Part shown: in pieces, positions 16,038 to 24,485 of the stretch | How positions within the stretch are numbered: the stretch's first letter is position 1 | How the letters are laid out: each line of letters opens with the position of its first letter | NCBI RefSeq assembly: GCF_031846565.1 | Contig: NZ_JAVRHL010000002.1 | Coordinates: forward strand, 806,001 to 870,000 | Origin: Tropicimonas_B omnivorans | Lineage (GTDB): Bacteria; Pseudomonadota; Alphaproteobacteria; Rhodobacterales; Rhodobacteraceae | Length of the DNA: 64,000 nt | Reading direction: 5' to 3' | Notes under the pieces: model-generated | Told to the model about the DNA's origin: nothing | What the model saw: the letters and a program-made list of their open reading frames with translations, nothing else | Database searches by the model: none | Translations under genes and position numbers: made by a program

Positions 16038-17276
16038 TTACAGCGCCTCGAAGTCCATGCGCTGTCGGTCGGTCCAGCGGACGTCCAGCGACCAGCCCTC
16101 ATCGGTCTCGCGCTCGGCCTCGATCACGTCCCGCTCGTGAAGCCAGGCGCGGCGGCGGCCTTCCGAAAAGGGAATATCGACCGTCTGGCGCCGCCGGACG
16201 CCCTCGAGTTGGGCGGTGATCGCATCGACGGCCTCGGTGACGCCGGTGCCGTCGAGCGCGGAGATCAGAAGTGCATCCTCCGACCGGTCCGCGATCGCCT
16301 CGAGCGCGGCGCGGGCGTCTTCCGGAAGCATGTCCGCCTTGTTCCACAGCTCGATGCGGGGGACGTCCTCCGGCACGCCGAGGTCGCCGAGGATCGTGTC
16401 CACGTCCTCCGCCTGGCTGTCCGTGTCCGGATGGGCGACGTCGCGGACATGCAAGATGAGATCCGCTGCCAGAACCTCCTCCAGCGTTGCGCGGAACGCC
16501 GCGACGAGCTGTGTCGGAAGGTCCGAGATGAAACCGACGGTGTCCGACAGGATCACGCGGGTGCCGCCTTCGAGGGTCACACCGCGCATGGTCGGATCGA
16601 GCGTGGCGAAGAGCATGTCCTCCGCCATCACCTCGGCGCCGGTCAGCCGGTTGAAGAGGGTGGACTTGCCGGCATTGGTATAGCCGACGAGGGCAACCAC
16701 CGGGAACGGCACCTTCGCGCGGGCGGCGCGGTGTAGCCCCCGGGTGCGGGTGACCTTCTCGAGCTGGCGGCGGATACGGGTGATCGCCTCGTCGAGGGCC
16801 CGGCGGTCCGCCTCGATCTGGGTTTCACCGGGACCGCCGACGAACCCGAGGCCGCCGCGCTGTCGCTCGAGGTGGGTCCAGGCGCGCACCAGCCGCGTCC
16901 GCTGATAGGACAGGGCCGCAAGCTCGACCTGCAGCACGCCTTCCCGCGTCGCGGCGCGGTCCGCGAAGATCTCGAGGATCAGGCCGGTCCTGTCGAGCAG
17001 CTTGACCTTCCAGGCGTCCTCGAGATTGCGCTGCTGGACCGGGGTCACGGGACCGTCGATCAGGACGAGTTCGACCTCCCGGGCCTCGATCGTGGTCTTG
17101 ATCTCGTCCATCTTGCCGGTGCCGAAGATCGTCGCGGGGCGCACCTCGCGGAGCGGCACGACGTCGGCTTCCACGACGTCGAGACCGGGCAGGGCGGCCG
17201 CGAGGGCCACCGCTTCGTCCAAGGCATGGATGGGTTCCTTCCGACGCTCCGCTCCGCGGATGTCGGGGTGAAGCAC
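16038..17276 (-). CDS. hflX: GTPase HflX (ribosome-associated)
   Basis: A GTPase of at least 412 residues that in studied bacteria splits or rescues stalled 50S/70S ribosomes. The N-terminal nucleotide-binding domain includes ATIFGTGKMDEIK; the helical linker has GFVGGPGETQIEADRR. The G domain begins with Walker A GYTNAGKSTLFN and has the DTVGF G3 motif and NKAD G4 motif. The coordinates start at GTG 17276, but family-like residues (TDHEP...TRAL) continue upstream to a CTG at 17327 that overlaps the hfq stop as CTGA, and no ATG, GTG or TTG lies between. The real start may be CTG. It is the last gene of trkA-trkH-hfq-hflX. Confidence 0.95.
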   Translation of the reverse strand: MLHPDIRGAERRKEPIHALDEAVALAAALPGLDVVEADVVPLREVRPATIFGTGKMDEIKTTIEAREVELVLIDGPVTPVQQRNLEDAWKVKLLDRTGLILEIFADRAATREGVLQVELAALSYQRTRLVRAWTHLERQRGGLGFVGGPGETQIEADRRALDEAITRIRRQLEKVTRTRGLHRAARAKVPFPVVALVGYTNAGKSTLFNRLTGAEVMAEDMLFATLDPTMRGVTLEGGTRVILSDTVGFISDLPTQLVAAFRATLEEVLAADLILHVRDVAHPDTDSQAEDVDTILGDLGVPEDVPRIELWNKADMLPEDARAALEAIADRSEDALLISALDGTGVTEAVDAITAQLEGVRRRQTVDIPFSEGRRRAWLHERDVIEAERETDEGWSLDVRWTDRQRMDFEAL

Positions 17277-17323
17277 GAGGGCCCGCGTGGGCTTCGTGCG
17301 GCGGTCCTGGGGCTCGTGGTCGG

Positions 17324-17557
17324 TCAGTCTTCAGTCTCGTGCAGGTTGATCGGCTGGGAGGGCATGATGGTCGAGATCGCATGCTTGTAGACGAGCTGGG
17401 ACTGTCCATCCCGGCGCAGGAGCACGCAGAAATTGTCGAACCAGGTGATCACACCCTGCAGCTTGACACCATTGATGAGAAAAATCGTGACCGGGACCTT
17501 GGTCTTCCGGACATGATTGAGGAATGCATCTTGTAGATTCTGCTTATCGGCAGCCAT
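17324..17557 (-). CDS. hfq: RNA chaperone Hfq
   Basis: A 77-residue Sm-like protein that forms hexamers and helps small RNAs pair with mRNAs. Both Sm motifs are clear: VPVTIFLINGVKLQGVI (about 21-37) and the Hfq signature YKHAIST (about 61-67), with NLQDAFLN at the N terminus forming the RNA-binding proximal face. The ATG at 17557 has AAAGG about 10 bases upstream; the longer open frame upstream is not Hfq-like. Length equals that of other alphaproteobacterial Hfq proteins. hflX follows immediately and trkH lies 183 bp upstream, a gap long enough for hfq to have its own promoter. Confidence 0.98.
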   Translation of the reverse strand: MAADKQNLQDAFLNHVRKTKVPVTIFLINGVKLQGVITWFDNFCVLLRRDGQSQLVYKHAISTIMPSQPINLHETED

Positions 17558-17740
17558 TCTGTGTAGCCTTTGTTCATCGTGCATCGCCGCGATCGTCCCT
17601 TCCCCGCGGCCGGGATCGGCGGCGGTGACGAATGCCCCCGCGTTCTGCGTTCGCACTATGGAGAGGCGCGGAACGGGTTTCCACCCCCGAACAGGGGTAT
17701 TCAGCCGCATTTTTCAAGGGCAGACCCGGCGGATCGGCGG

Positions 17741-19243
17741 TCAGCCGCGCCAGAATTCGGGGTTGAAGAGGGCGATGATGGCCAGCGTCTCCATCCGCCC
17801 CACGACCATGGCGACCGCCGCGATGGCCTTTCCCCAGTCCGTCAGGAGCGCGAACGAATACTCCGGCTGCTGTATCACGCCGACAAGCGGGCCGGTGGAG
17901 GAGAGTGCGGCGACGGACAGGACCATGGCCTCATCGAAGCTCATGCCGGTGGCGGCGAGAAGCCCCGAGCAGACCGCCAGCGAAATCGCGAAGAGCATGA
18001 AGAAGATCCATGCGATGAAGGCGCCCTGCCGGCGGATCCGCCGCGCCTCCCGACCCGCGCCGCCGATGGAATGGGGATGGACCAGCCGCTCCATCTCCCG
18101 CACGCCATGCTTGTAGAGCGCGAAGACCCGCAAGAGCTTCACGCCGCCCGCCGTGGTCGCGACGCCGCCGCCGACGAGCGCCGCGGCAAGCAGGATGAGG
18201 CCCGGCGATTGCAGGCCCGACCACCACCGCGCGGTGTCCCACTCGGCGCTGACGAAGCCTGTCGTGGTCAGGAACGACAGCAGCGAGAAGATGCTGCCCC
18301 AGAGCGCACCGATGGCGGAGCCGAGATCCGCTTCGAGGCGGCCCTCGTAGGCACCGATCCAGTGACGCAGGAACAGAAGCACCGGCACGAGGGTCACGCA
18401 GGCCGTCGCCATTCGCAATTCGGGATCGTTCGACAGGCGTTCCCACGTCGGCAGGCGCCCCTCGGTCCAGAACGTCGCGCGCGAGACGCCAAAGACTAGG
18501 AAGACGAAGATGATCATCTCCCCCGGAATGCCGGAGACAGAGGCGGCCGTCCCCCCCGTCGGGCTGATGCCGCTCGTCGCGAGGGTCGACATCGCATGGC
18601 AGATCGCAGTCAGCGGCCGTTCCCCGGCAATGGCGAGGGCGAGCCAGAGGACGCCCGTCAGACCCGCATAGATCGGCGCGAGCGTCTCGGCGACGCGGTA
18701 CAGCCGGCGGTCCGCCTCCTCGGCGCTGATCCGGTCCGCGCGGGCCCCCGCTCCCGCGCGCAGGGTGGAGGTGACCTCGAACCCGCCCAGGTTCATCGGC
18801 GCGAGAAGCCCGAACGCCGCGACCCAGATCAGGAACCCGCCGAGCCAGCCGACGGTCGCGCGCCACAGATGCACCGTGTCGGGAAGCGCGAGCGGCCGCC
18901 ACAGCGTCGCGCCGGTGGTGGTGAGGGAGGAGACCATCTCGAACCACGCATCGGGCAGGCTCACGCCCGCTGCCGCCTGCACCGGCAGGGCCAGGTAGAT
19001 CGGCAGGATCGTGTAGGCGGCGACGAGGGTCAGAAGATGGCTGCGCGAGACGTTCCGCACCGGCGCGGCGGAGGTGGCAAGGCCGAGCAGCGTGGTTCCG
19101 ATCAGGCCGAACGCGCCGCCGAGCAGAAAGGCGCGCGCCGACTGCGCATCCTCGACGGCGGCGGCATGGAAGACCGGCAGGAACATCGCCAGCGATGCGA
19201 TGCCGGACAGGACCACGATCAGGGGAAGGCGCGGGACGCGCAT
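17741..19243 (-). CDS. trkH: Trk potassium uptake system membrane subunit TrkH
   Basis: A 500-residue polytopic inner-membrane K+ transporter. It has the TrkH/KtrB layout of repeated membrane-pore-membrane units; filter-like segments are SLTTTGATL, STLATSGISPTGG, LTTTGFVSAEWD and SSTGPLVGV, each built around a central Thr/Ser-Gly as expected for the selectivity filter. It works with the NAD-binding TrkA gene 4 bases upstream, so the pair is co-transcribed. No clear ribosome site precedes its ATG, consistent with translational coupling to trkA. Confidence 0.95.
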   Translation of the reverse strand: MRVPRLPLIVVLSGIASLAMFLPVFHAAAVEDAQSARAFLLGGAFGLIGTTLLGLATSAAPVRNVSRSHLLTLVAAYTILPIYLALPVQAAAGVSLPDAWFEMVSSLTTTGATLWRPLALPDTVHLWRATVGWLGGFLIWVAAFGLLAPMNLGGFEVTSTLRAGAGARADRISAEEADRRLYRVAETLAPIYAGLTGVLWLALAIAGERPLTAICHAMSTLATSGISPTGGTAASVSGIPGEMIIFVFLVFGVSRATFWTEGRLPTWERLSNDPELRMATACVTLVPVLLFLRHWIGAYEGRLEADLGSAIGALWGSIFSLLSFLTTTGFVSAEWDTARWWSGLQSPGLILLAAALVGGGVATTAGGVKLLRVFALYKHGVREMERLVHPHSIGGAGREARRIRRQGAFIAWIFFMLFAISLAVCSGLLAATGMSFDEAMVLSVAALSSTGPLVGVIQQPEYSFALLTDWGKAIAAVAMVVGRMETLAIIALFNPEFWRG

Positions 19244-19247
19244 GGGA

Positions 19248-20624
19248 TCAGAAGAAGTCGATCGAGACCTGAAGCAGGCGCTCGACCTCGGGCACGTCCG
19301 CGGCGAGGGCGAAGATCATCACGATATCCCCCTCCATGATCCGCGTTCCGCCCTGGGGATGGATGATCTTCCGGCCGCGCTTGATCGCCCCGATGAGCGC
19401 GCCTTCGGGAAAGTCGGTTTCCCGCACGAGTTGCCCGGAGATGGGGGAGGTGGACAGGACCTGCGCTTCGATCACCTCCGCCTCGGCATCGCCGATCGAG
19501 TACACGCCCCGCACCCTGCCGTGCCGGATGTGGCGCAGGATCGAGGAGACCGTGGTGGCGCGGGGGTTGATGTAGGCATCGATGCCGAGCGGGGCCATCA
19601 GGGGCACGAGCGTGGGATCGTTGACGAGGCAGATGGTCAGCGGGTTGCCTGCGGTCTTTGCGCGAACGGCGGCGAGGAGGTTCACCTTGTCGTCGTCGGT
19701 GACGCAGAGGACGGCGTCGGCCCGGTCGACATTCGCTTCCATCAGGAGGCCCATGTCCAGCCCGTCGCCATTCAACACGATCGTCCGCTCAAGGGCGTCG
19801 GCGGCCCGCTCGGCATTGCCGCGGTCCCGCTCGATGACCTTCGCGCGGATGCGGCGGGCCTGCTTTTCCAGCGCCTGCGCAACCGCGAGGCCGACATTGC
19901 CGCCGCCGACGATGACGACGCGCTCCTGCTTGCGGGTGGACTTGCCGAAGATATCGAGCGTCCGGTCCACATCCGTCTGGCTTGCCGCGACGTAGATCTG
20001 GTCGCCGGCGAAAAGCTGGTCCCGCGCGTCTGGCGCGAAGAGCGTCCCGTCCCGCCGGATGCCGACGACGATGGCGGCGAGGGTGGAGAAGAGATCCGTC
20101 AGCTGCCGCAGCGGCGTGTCGAGGACGGGGCATTCGGGGCCGAGCTGGAGCCCCAGAAGCTGCACCTCGCCGTCGAGGAACTGCTCCGTATCGAAGGCGG
20201 CGGGGGCGGAGAGGCGCTGGATCGCTGCGTCCGCCACCTCCCGCTCGGGCGAGATCACCACGTCGATCGGCATGTGATCGCGGCGATAGAGGTCCGAATA
20301 GATGGCCGTCAGGTAGGACTGCGCCCGCAGGCGGGCGATCTTGCGCGGTACCGCGAAGACGGAGTGCGCCACCTGGCAGGTGACCATGTTCACCTCGTCC
20401 GAATGGGTCGCGGCGATGACCATGTCCGCGTCGCGGGCGCCGGCAGCCTCGAGGACGTCCGGATAGCTCGCGAAACCGGCGATGCCCTGAACGTCCAGCA
20501 AATCGGTGGCACGGTTGACGAGATCGGGATTGCTGTCCACGACCGTGACGTCGTTCTGCTCGCCCGACAGGTGGCGGGCGATCTGCCAGCCGACTTGTCC
20601 CGCCCCGCAGATGATGACCTTCAT
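19248..20624 (-). CDS. trkA: Trk system NAD-binding regulatory subunit TrkA
   Basis: A 458-residue cytoplasmic regulator of TrkH. It has two RCK repeats: a Rossmann motif GAGQVGWQIARHLS at residues 6-19 and a second VGGGNVGLAVAQALE at about 238-252, each followed by a TrkA_C domain. It binds NAD/NADH and ATP to gate K+ uptake. The ATG at 20624 has GAGGTG 3-8 bases upstream. In many alphaproteobacteria trkA follows the nitrogen-regulation genes ntrBCYX; here the gene upstream is an acyltransferase, so that linkage is broken. Confidence 0.95.
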   Translation of the reverse strand: MKVIICGAGQVGWQIARHLSGEQNDVTVVDSNPDLVNRATDLLDVQGIAGFASYPDVLEAAGARDADMVIAATHSDEVNMVTCQVAHSVFAVPRKIARLRAQSYLTAIYSDLYRRDHMPIDVVISPEREVADAAIQRLSAPAAFDTEQFLDGEVQLLGLQLGPECPVLDTPLRQLTDLFSTLAAIVVGIRRDGTLFAPDARDQLFAGDQIYVAASQTDVDRTLDIFGKSTRKQERVVIVGGGNVGLAVAQALEKQARRIRAKVIERDRGNAERAADALERTIVLNGDGLDMGLLMEANVDRADAVLCVTDDDKVNLLAAVRAKTAGNPLTICLVNDPTLVPLMAPLGIDAYINPRATTVSSILRHIRHGRVRGVYSIGDAEAEVIEAQVLSTSPISGQLVRETDFPEGALIGAIKRGRKIIHPQGGTRIMEGDIVMIFALAADVPEVERLLQVSIDFF

Positions 20625-20717
20625 GGCACCTCGGTGTTCAGCCCCAACGCCGGCAGGGATGGCAGAGGGGAGGGGAAGCGTCAACGCCGCCCGGCGCTCC
20701 GGGCCGGGGGCGGTCCC

Positions 20718-21593
20718 TTACTGTGTCAGCGTGGGCTTCAAGAGGCGCGGGCGGCGCGTCATCTCCGCGAGCGACACGGCCGGAGCGTTCGGACCGCCGA
20801 GACGCAGGGTCCGTGCCCGCAGCTCCTCGATGGCTTCGGAAGACCCCGCCGGCAGGGTTTTCGCCGGGATCGGACGGCCGACGGTCAGGCGGTACGGTTG
20901 CCTGCCCTTGTTCAGCGTTTCGTGGAAGAGGGTGATGTCCCGCAGCGACGGGTGGAGCAGGTCGAAGAGGTAGAACAGCACCGAATTGCGGGCGCGTATG
21001 TTGATCGGGATCACGTCCAGATCGAACTTGCGCGCGATCATCGCCGCCGAGGCCATCCATGGACGCTCGTGCAGGCTGAGGCCGCGGCGCTTGGCAAGAC
21101 GGCCCGACGGAAAGATCACGCCGATCCGTCCGTCCTTGATGGCCTTGCGGGTGTAGGCCATCGTCTCGCGGGTCTTGGCATGGGTCCGCTTGTCCTCCCG
21201 CCATTCGACGGGGCAGATCATCGTCTCCATCTGCGGCATGACGCGAAGGATGTCGCTGTTGGCGTAGACGAAGAGGTCCGGGCGCTTCGCCCTGAGGGCG
21301 TGCCACAGGATGACGCCGTCCGCGATGCCGGTGGGATGGTTCGCCACGACGAGCGCGGGACCGCTGGCGGGGATGCGGTCAAGCCCGGTGATTTTGACAT
21401 CACGCGCAATGATTCCTGCAACGCGGTCCATAATCTCCGCATTGGGCGCGTCGCGGAGTTCGGAGCCGAGCTCGAGCGTCTTGTCATAGCTCAGGGTCTT
21501 GTCGAGCAGATGACGCGCGGAGCGGCAGAACGCGTTATCCTTGAACAGCCACTTCGCGCGCTCGGCGATAAGGGGATCTATTCTGTCACGCAT
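20718..21593 (-). CDS. Lysophospholipid acyltransferase-like (PlsC domain) protein
   Basis: A 291-residue protein with a PlsC-type acyltransferase core. The catalytic motif NHPTGIADG (about residue 85) is an Hx5D variant, as in the hemolysin/ornithine-lipid-related acyltransferases, and not the Hx4D of classical PlsC. The second motif IFPSGRLAKRRG (about 162-173) would bind the glycerol phosphate or similar acceptor. It has no clear membrane span, so it is likely peripheral. It could acylate lysophospholipids or an amino-lipid. GAGGGAT precedes the ATG at 21593. It is in the same direction as trkA but 93 bases away. Confidence 0.8.
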   Translation of the reverse strand: MRDRIDPLIAERAKWLFKDNAFCRSARHLLDKTLSYDKTLELGSELRDAPNAEIMDRVAGIIARDVKITGLDRIPASGPALVVANHPTGIADGVILWHALRAKRPDLFVYANSDILRVMPQMETMICPVEWREDKRTHAKTRETMAYTRKAIKDGRIGVIFPSGRLAKRRGLSLHERPWMASAAMIARKFDLDVIPINIRARNSVLFYLFDLLHPSLRDITLFHETLNKGRQPYRLTVGRPIPAKTLPAGSSEAIEELRARTLRLGGPNAPAVSLAEMTRRPRLLKPTLTQ

Positions 21594-21641
21594 CTGGATC
21601 CCTCGGCCTCAGCTGGCTCGTCCAAAGAACACCGCGCACAT

Positions 21642-21680
21642 AAAAAAGGCGGCACGGCCCTAGATATAGGCCGCGCCGCC
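21642..21680 (-). terminator. Intrinsic terminator of the PfpI/DJ-1 gene
   Basis: Read on the minus strand, GGCGGC-GC-GGCC pairs with GGCC-GT-GCCGCC with one mismatch, followed by TTTTTTATG. It lies 46 bases after the stop codon of the PfpI-like gene and points toward the acyltransferase gene. Confidence 0.8.
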
Positions 21681-21725
21681 CGGTGACAATGCGGCGCGCG
21701 GGGAGGCGCGCCGATCTGCCGAAAG

Positions 21726-22286
21726 TCAGGCCGCGTCACGGCCGGATGCGCCCTGTTCGACCGCATCCTTGATGGTGCGGATGAAGGCGTCGAGGTCGTC
21801 GGGGTTGCGGCTGGTGATCAGGTTCCCGTCATGGACGACTGTCTCGTCTACGACCTCGGCCCCGGCATTCCTCAGATCGGTGCGGATGGACGGGAAGGAC
21901 GTCGCACGGCGGCCCTTCAGCACGTCCGCCTCGACGAGGAGCCACGGCCCGTGGCAGATCGCGGCGAGCGGTTTGCCGCTTTCGGCAAAGGCCTTCACGA
22001 ATGAGACCGCCTCGGGAATCGTCCGCAGCTTGTCGGGATTGATCTGGCCGCCCGGCAGGACGAGCGCGTCGTAGTCGGCCGCGTTCGCGTCCTTCAAGGA
22101 GAGGTCCGCAGGCTCGGTGCTGCCCCAATCCGTCTCGTCCCAAGAGCGCACATCGTCGCCCTCGGGAGAGATGATGTGGACCGTGGCGCCGGCTTTCTTC
22201 AGCTCGTCCCGTGGCACGGTCAGTTCGACCTTTTCGAAGCCGTCGGTGGCGAGGATGGCAATCTTGGCGGTTCCGATGGTGGGCAT
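21726..22286 (-). CDS. PfpI/DJ-1 superfamily protein
   Basis: A 186-residue member of the class I glutamine amidotransferase-like/DJ-1 group, type PfpI (YhbO/YraA-like). The nucleophile elbow AICHGPWLL (about residue 117) has the reactive Cys followed by His, and LVLPGGQINPDKLR is the typical upstream loop with an acidic partner further on. Relatives have been described as intracellular proteases or protein/nucleotide deglycases; the activity is debated. GGAGG sits about 7 bases before the ATG at 22286. It is divergent from the DHDPS-family gene and has its own strong terminator. Confidence 0.9.
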   Translation of the reverse strand: MPTIGTAKIAILATDGFEKVELTVPRDELKKAGATVHIISPEGDDVRSWDETDWGSTEPADLSLKDANAADYDALVLPGGQINPDKLRTIPEAVSFVKAFAESGKPLAAICHGPWLLVEADVLKGRRATSFPSIRTDLRNAGAEVVDETVVHDGNLITSRNPDDLDAFIRTIKDAVEQGASGRDAA

Positions 22287-22462
22287 GTGAAGCCTCCGTT
22301 CGTCTTGTGTCATTTGGAACGTAAAACGGCTTGGGGGAGGGTGCTGTTCCAATGGCCCCCGCATGCCACGCAGGATCGTGAGGAGGGGGGCCGGTGCACT
22401 GGCGTCCCCGCGGTCGACGCGGCATGGTGCGGCCAAACGAATGCCAGGGGAAGTTTGAACGC

Positions 22463-23347
22463 ATGTTCACCGGGTTGATTGCCTATGTCGCCACGCCGAT
22501 GAATGCGGATGGCGAGGTGCGGAGCGAGACGCTCGGCAGGCATCTCGATCGCCTCGCCGCTTCCGGGATTGCCGCGGTGGGGCTTCTCGGGAGCACCGGG
22601 TCCTACATGTTCCTCGAAGCGGCCGAGCGACGCCGGGCCGTCGCGGCCGCCGCCGAGGCGATCGGCAGGAGGGCCCGGCTTGTCGTCGGCGCCGGCGCGT
22701 TGCGGACCGACGAGGCGGCTGCGGCGGCGCGGGACGCGGCCCGCGCGGGGGCGGACGGGCTGCTCCTTGCCGCTGTATCCTACACCCCACTGCGCGCGCA
22801 GGAGGTCGAGGCGCATGTGACGGAGGTCGCGCAGGCGACGGACCTGCCTCTCTGCCTCTACGACAATCCCGCCGCGACACGCTTTGCCTACACGCCCGAA
22901 CTTGCCGGGCGGCTCTCCGCCCTTGCCACAGTGACCGGCATCAAGCTCATCGCCGAGGACCAGGACCGGATCGGGGAGCAACTGGCCGCCTACCGGCGCG
23001 CGCTCCCCGAGGCGTTCGCGATCGGGTTTGCCGGCGATGCGAACAGCCCTGCGGGGCTCGCCATGGGTGCGGACGGGTGGCACAGCATTCTCGCCGGCTT
23101 CGCGCCGGACTATGCCCGGGCGCTCTGGTCGGCCGCCCGGTCCGGCGACGAGGACGAGCTTGCGCGGCTCCATGGACGGGGGGCGCCGCTCTGGGACCTG
23201 CTTCGTGAGTGGGGCGGGCTCCGCGTCGCGCATGCGGCGATGGAACTGGAGACGCGGGAGGACTGGCCCCCGCAACGCCCGCTCCAACCGATGTCGCCCG
23301 ATGCCCAGGACGCCCTGTCGGCGGCCCTCGAACGCCTGCGGGACTAG
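22463..23347 (+). CDS. Dihydrodipicolinate synthase/N-acetylneuraminate lyase family protein
   Basis: A 294-residue class I aldolase-like (beta/alpha)8 protein. Key residues are visible: the Tyr of LYDNPAATRF (about 135) and the Schiff-base Lys of VTGIKLIAED (about 161), with LLGSTGSYMFLEAAERR in place of the usual GTTGE loop. The family condenses or cleaves pyruvate-containing substrates. Because the GTTGE loop is changed and no lysine-pathway neighbour is present, it is probably a paralogue acting on another keto acid and not the biosynthetic DapA. The ATG at 22463 has AGGGGAAG upstream. Its stop is 3 bases from that of the convergent epimerase gene. Confidence 0.85.
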   Translation: MFTGLIAYVATPMNADGEVRSETLGRHLDRLAASGIAAVGLLGSTGSYMFLEAAERRRAVAAAAEAIGRRARLVVGAGALRTDEAAAAARDAARAGADGLLLAAVSYTPLRAQEVEAHVTEVAQATDLPLCLYDNPAATRFAYTPELAGRLSALATVTGIKLIAEDQDRIGEQLAAYRRALPEAFAIGFAGDANSPAGLAMGADGWHSILAGFAPDYARALWSAARSGDEDELARLHGRGAPLWDLLREWGGLRVAHAAMELETREDWPPQRPLQPMSPDAQDALSAALERLRD

Positions 23348-23350
23348 GGT

Positions 23351-24364
23351 CTACTTGTCGTAGTACTCGCGGAACCACGCGACGAACCGCTCGATCCCGT
23401 CCCTCACGTCGGTCTGCGGCCTGTAGCCGGTCAGCGTGTGCAGAAGGTCCGCGTTCGCCCAGGTCGCCGGCACGTCGCCTGGCTGCATGTCCATGTAATT
23501 GCGGATCGCCTCCTGCCCTAGCGATTGCTCGATGGCCTCGACGAAGTCCATCAGCCGGACCTTGTCCGAGTTTCCGATGTTGACCACGCGGAACGGCGCC
23601 ACGGGGGAGAGGCTGTCGCCCTCGGGCACCACGCCGTCCACCGGCCGCACGGGCGCGGCATCCATCAGCAGGCGAATGCCGCGGACGAGATCCTCGACAT
23701 AGGTGAAATCGCGGTACATCTCGCCGTGATTGTAGATGTCGATGGGCCGTCCATCGAGGATCCGGTCGACGAACTTGAACAGCGCGAGGTCCGGCCGCCC
23801 CCACGGCCCGTAGACCGTAAAGAAGCGGAACATGGTCGTCGGGAGGTCCCACAAATGCGCATAGGAATGGCCCATGCTCTCGTTCGCCTTCTTGGTGGCG
23901 GCGTAGATCGTGAGCTGCGTGTCGGCCTTGTCGGTCTCGGCGAACGGCATGTCCTCGTTGGCGCCGTAGACGGAGGAGGTCGAGGCCATCATCAGGTGTC
24001 TCACCTTCAGGCGGCGCGCGGCCTCCATCACGTTGAAGGTGCCGATGACGTTGCTGTCGATATAGGCGCGGGGGTTCTCGAGGCTGTAGCGCACGCCTGC
24101 CTGCGCGGCGAGGTGGACGATGACGTCCGGCTGGAACTCCTCCGCGACGCGGTTGAAGAGCTCGGCGTCCTCGAGCTGGCCTTCGGTCGCGGTGAAGTTC
24201 GGATCCTGCAGCAGCATGGCGTGGCGGCGGCGCTTCAGGGCGACGTCGTAATAATCGCTCATCCCGTCATAGCCGCGGACGACGTAGTTCTCCGAAAGGA
24301 GCAGCCTCGCGAGATGGTAACCGATGAAGCCGGCGGTTCCGGTGATCAGCACGCGTTCGCTCAT
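23351..24364 (-). CDS. UDP-glucuronate 4-epimerase-like NAD-dependent epimerase
   Basis: A 337-residue extended short-chain dehydrogenase/reductase. The NAD site GTAGFIGYHLA is at residues 9-19, and the catalytic pair is YAATKK (about 152-157) with Ser of STSSVYG (about 129). HLAAQAGVRYSLENPRAY, FRFFTVYGPWGRPDLAL and YRDFTYVEDLV are hallmarks of the UDP-glucuronate to UDP-galacturonate epimerases of capsule and LPS synthesis. GGAGCG precedes the ATG. No glycosyltransferase gene is adjacent, so the end product is not clear from context. Confidence 0.92.
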   Translation of the reverse strand: MSERVLITGTAGFIGYHLARLLLSENYVVRGYDGMSDYYDVALKRRRHAMLLQDPNFTATEGQLEDAELFNRVAEEFQPDVIVHLAAQAGVRYSLENPRAYIDSNVIGTFNVMEAARRLKVRHLMMASTSSVYGANEDMPFAETDKADTQLTIYAATKKANESMGHSYAHLWDLPTTMFRFFTVYGPWGRPDLALFKFVDRILDGRPIDIYNHGEMYRDFTYVEDLVRGIRLLMDAAPVRPVDGVVPEGDSLSPVAPFRVVNIGNSDKVRLMDFVEAIEQSLGQEAIRNYMDMQPGDVPATWANADLLHTLTGYRPQTDVRDGIERFVAWFREYYDK

Positions 24365-24440
24365 GGGGTTCGCTCCTTGGGGTCCCTTGCCCCGCGCTTA
24401 GCAGCCCGGCAGCGCGGGGGCCAGTTGACGCCGCCCGCCG

Positions 24441-24459
24441 CCGCGGAGATTGTCCGCGG
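24441..24459. promoter_or_regulatory. Inverted repeat overlapping a weak promoter before the FAH-family gene
   Basis: CCGCGGA and TCCGCGG (7 bp) flank GATTG. A TTGACG at 24425 followed 17 bases later by GATTGT could be a -35/-10 pair, with the palindrome over the -10. It ends 26 bases before the start codon. The assignment is inferred from sequence pattern only. Confidence 0.3.
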
Positions 24460-24485
24460 GACGATCCGGAATGAAGGACAGCGAG

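Noticed and set aside
19074..21686. 870-codon open frame on the plus strand
   Set aside because: It lies antisense to trkH, trkA and the acyltransferase gene, all clearly coding on the minus strand. The translation is Gly/Arg/Asp/His-rich with no family features, as expected of a shadow frame in GC-rich genes.
22463..23347. Biosynthetic dapA
   Set aside because: The catalytic Tyr and Lys are present, but the GTTGE substrate loop is altered and no lysine-pathway gene is near; a generic family call is safer.
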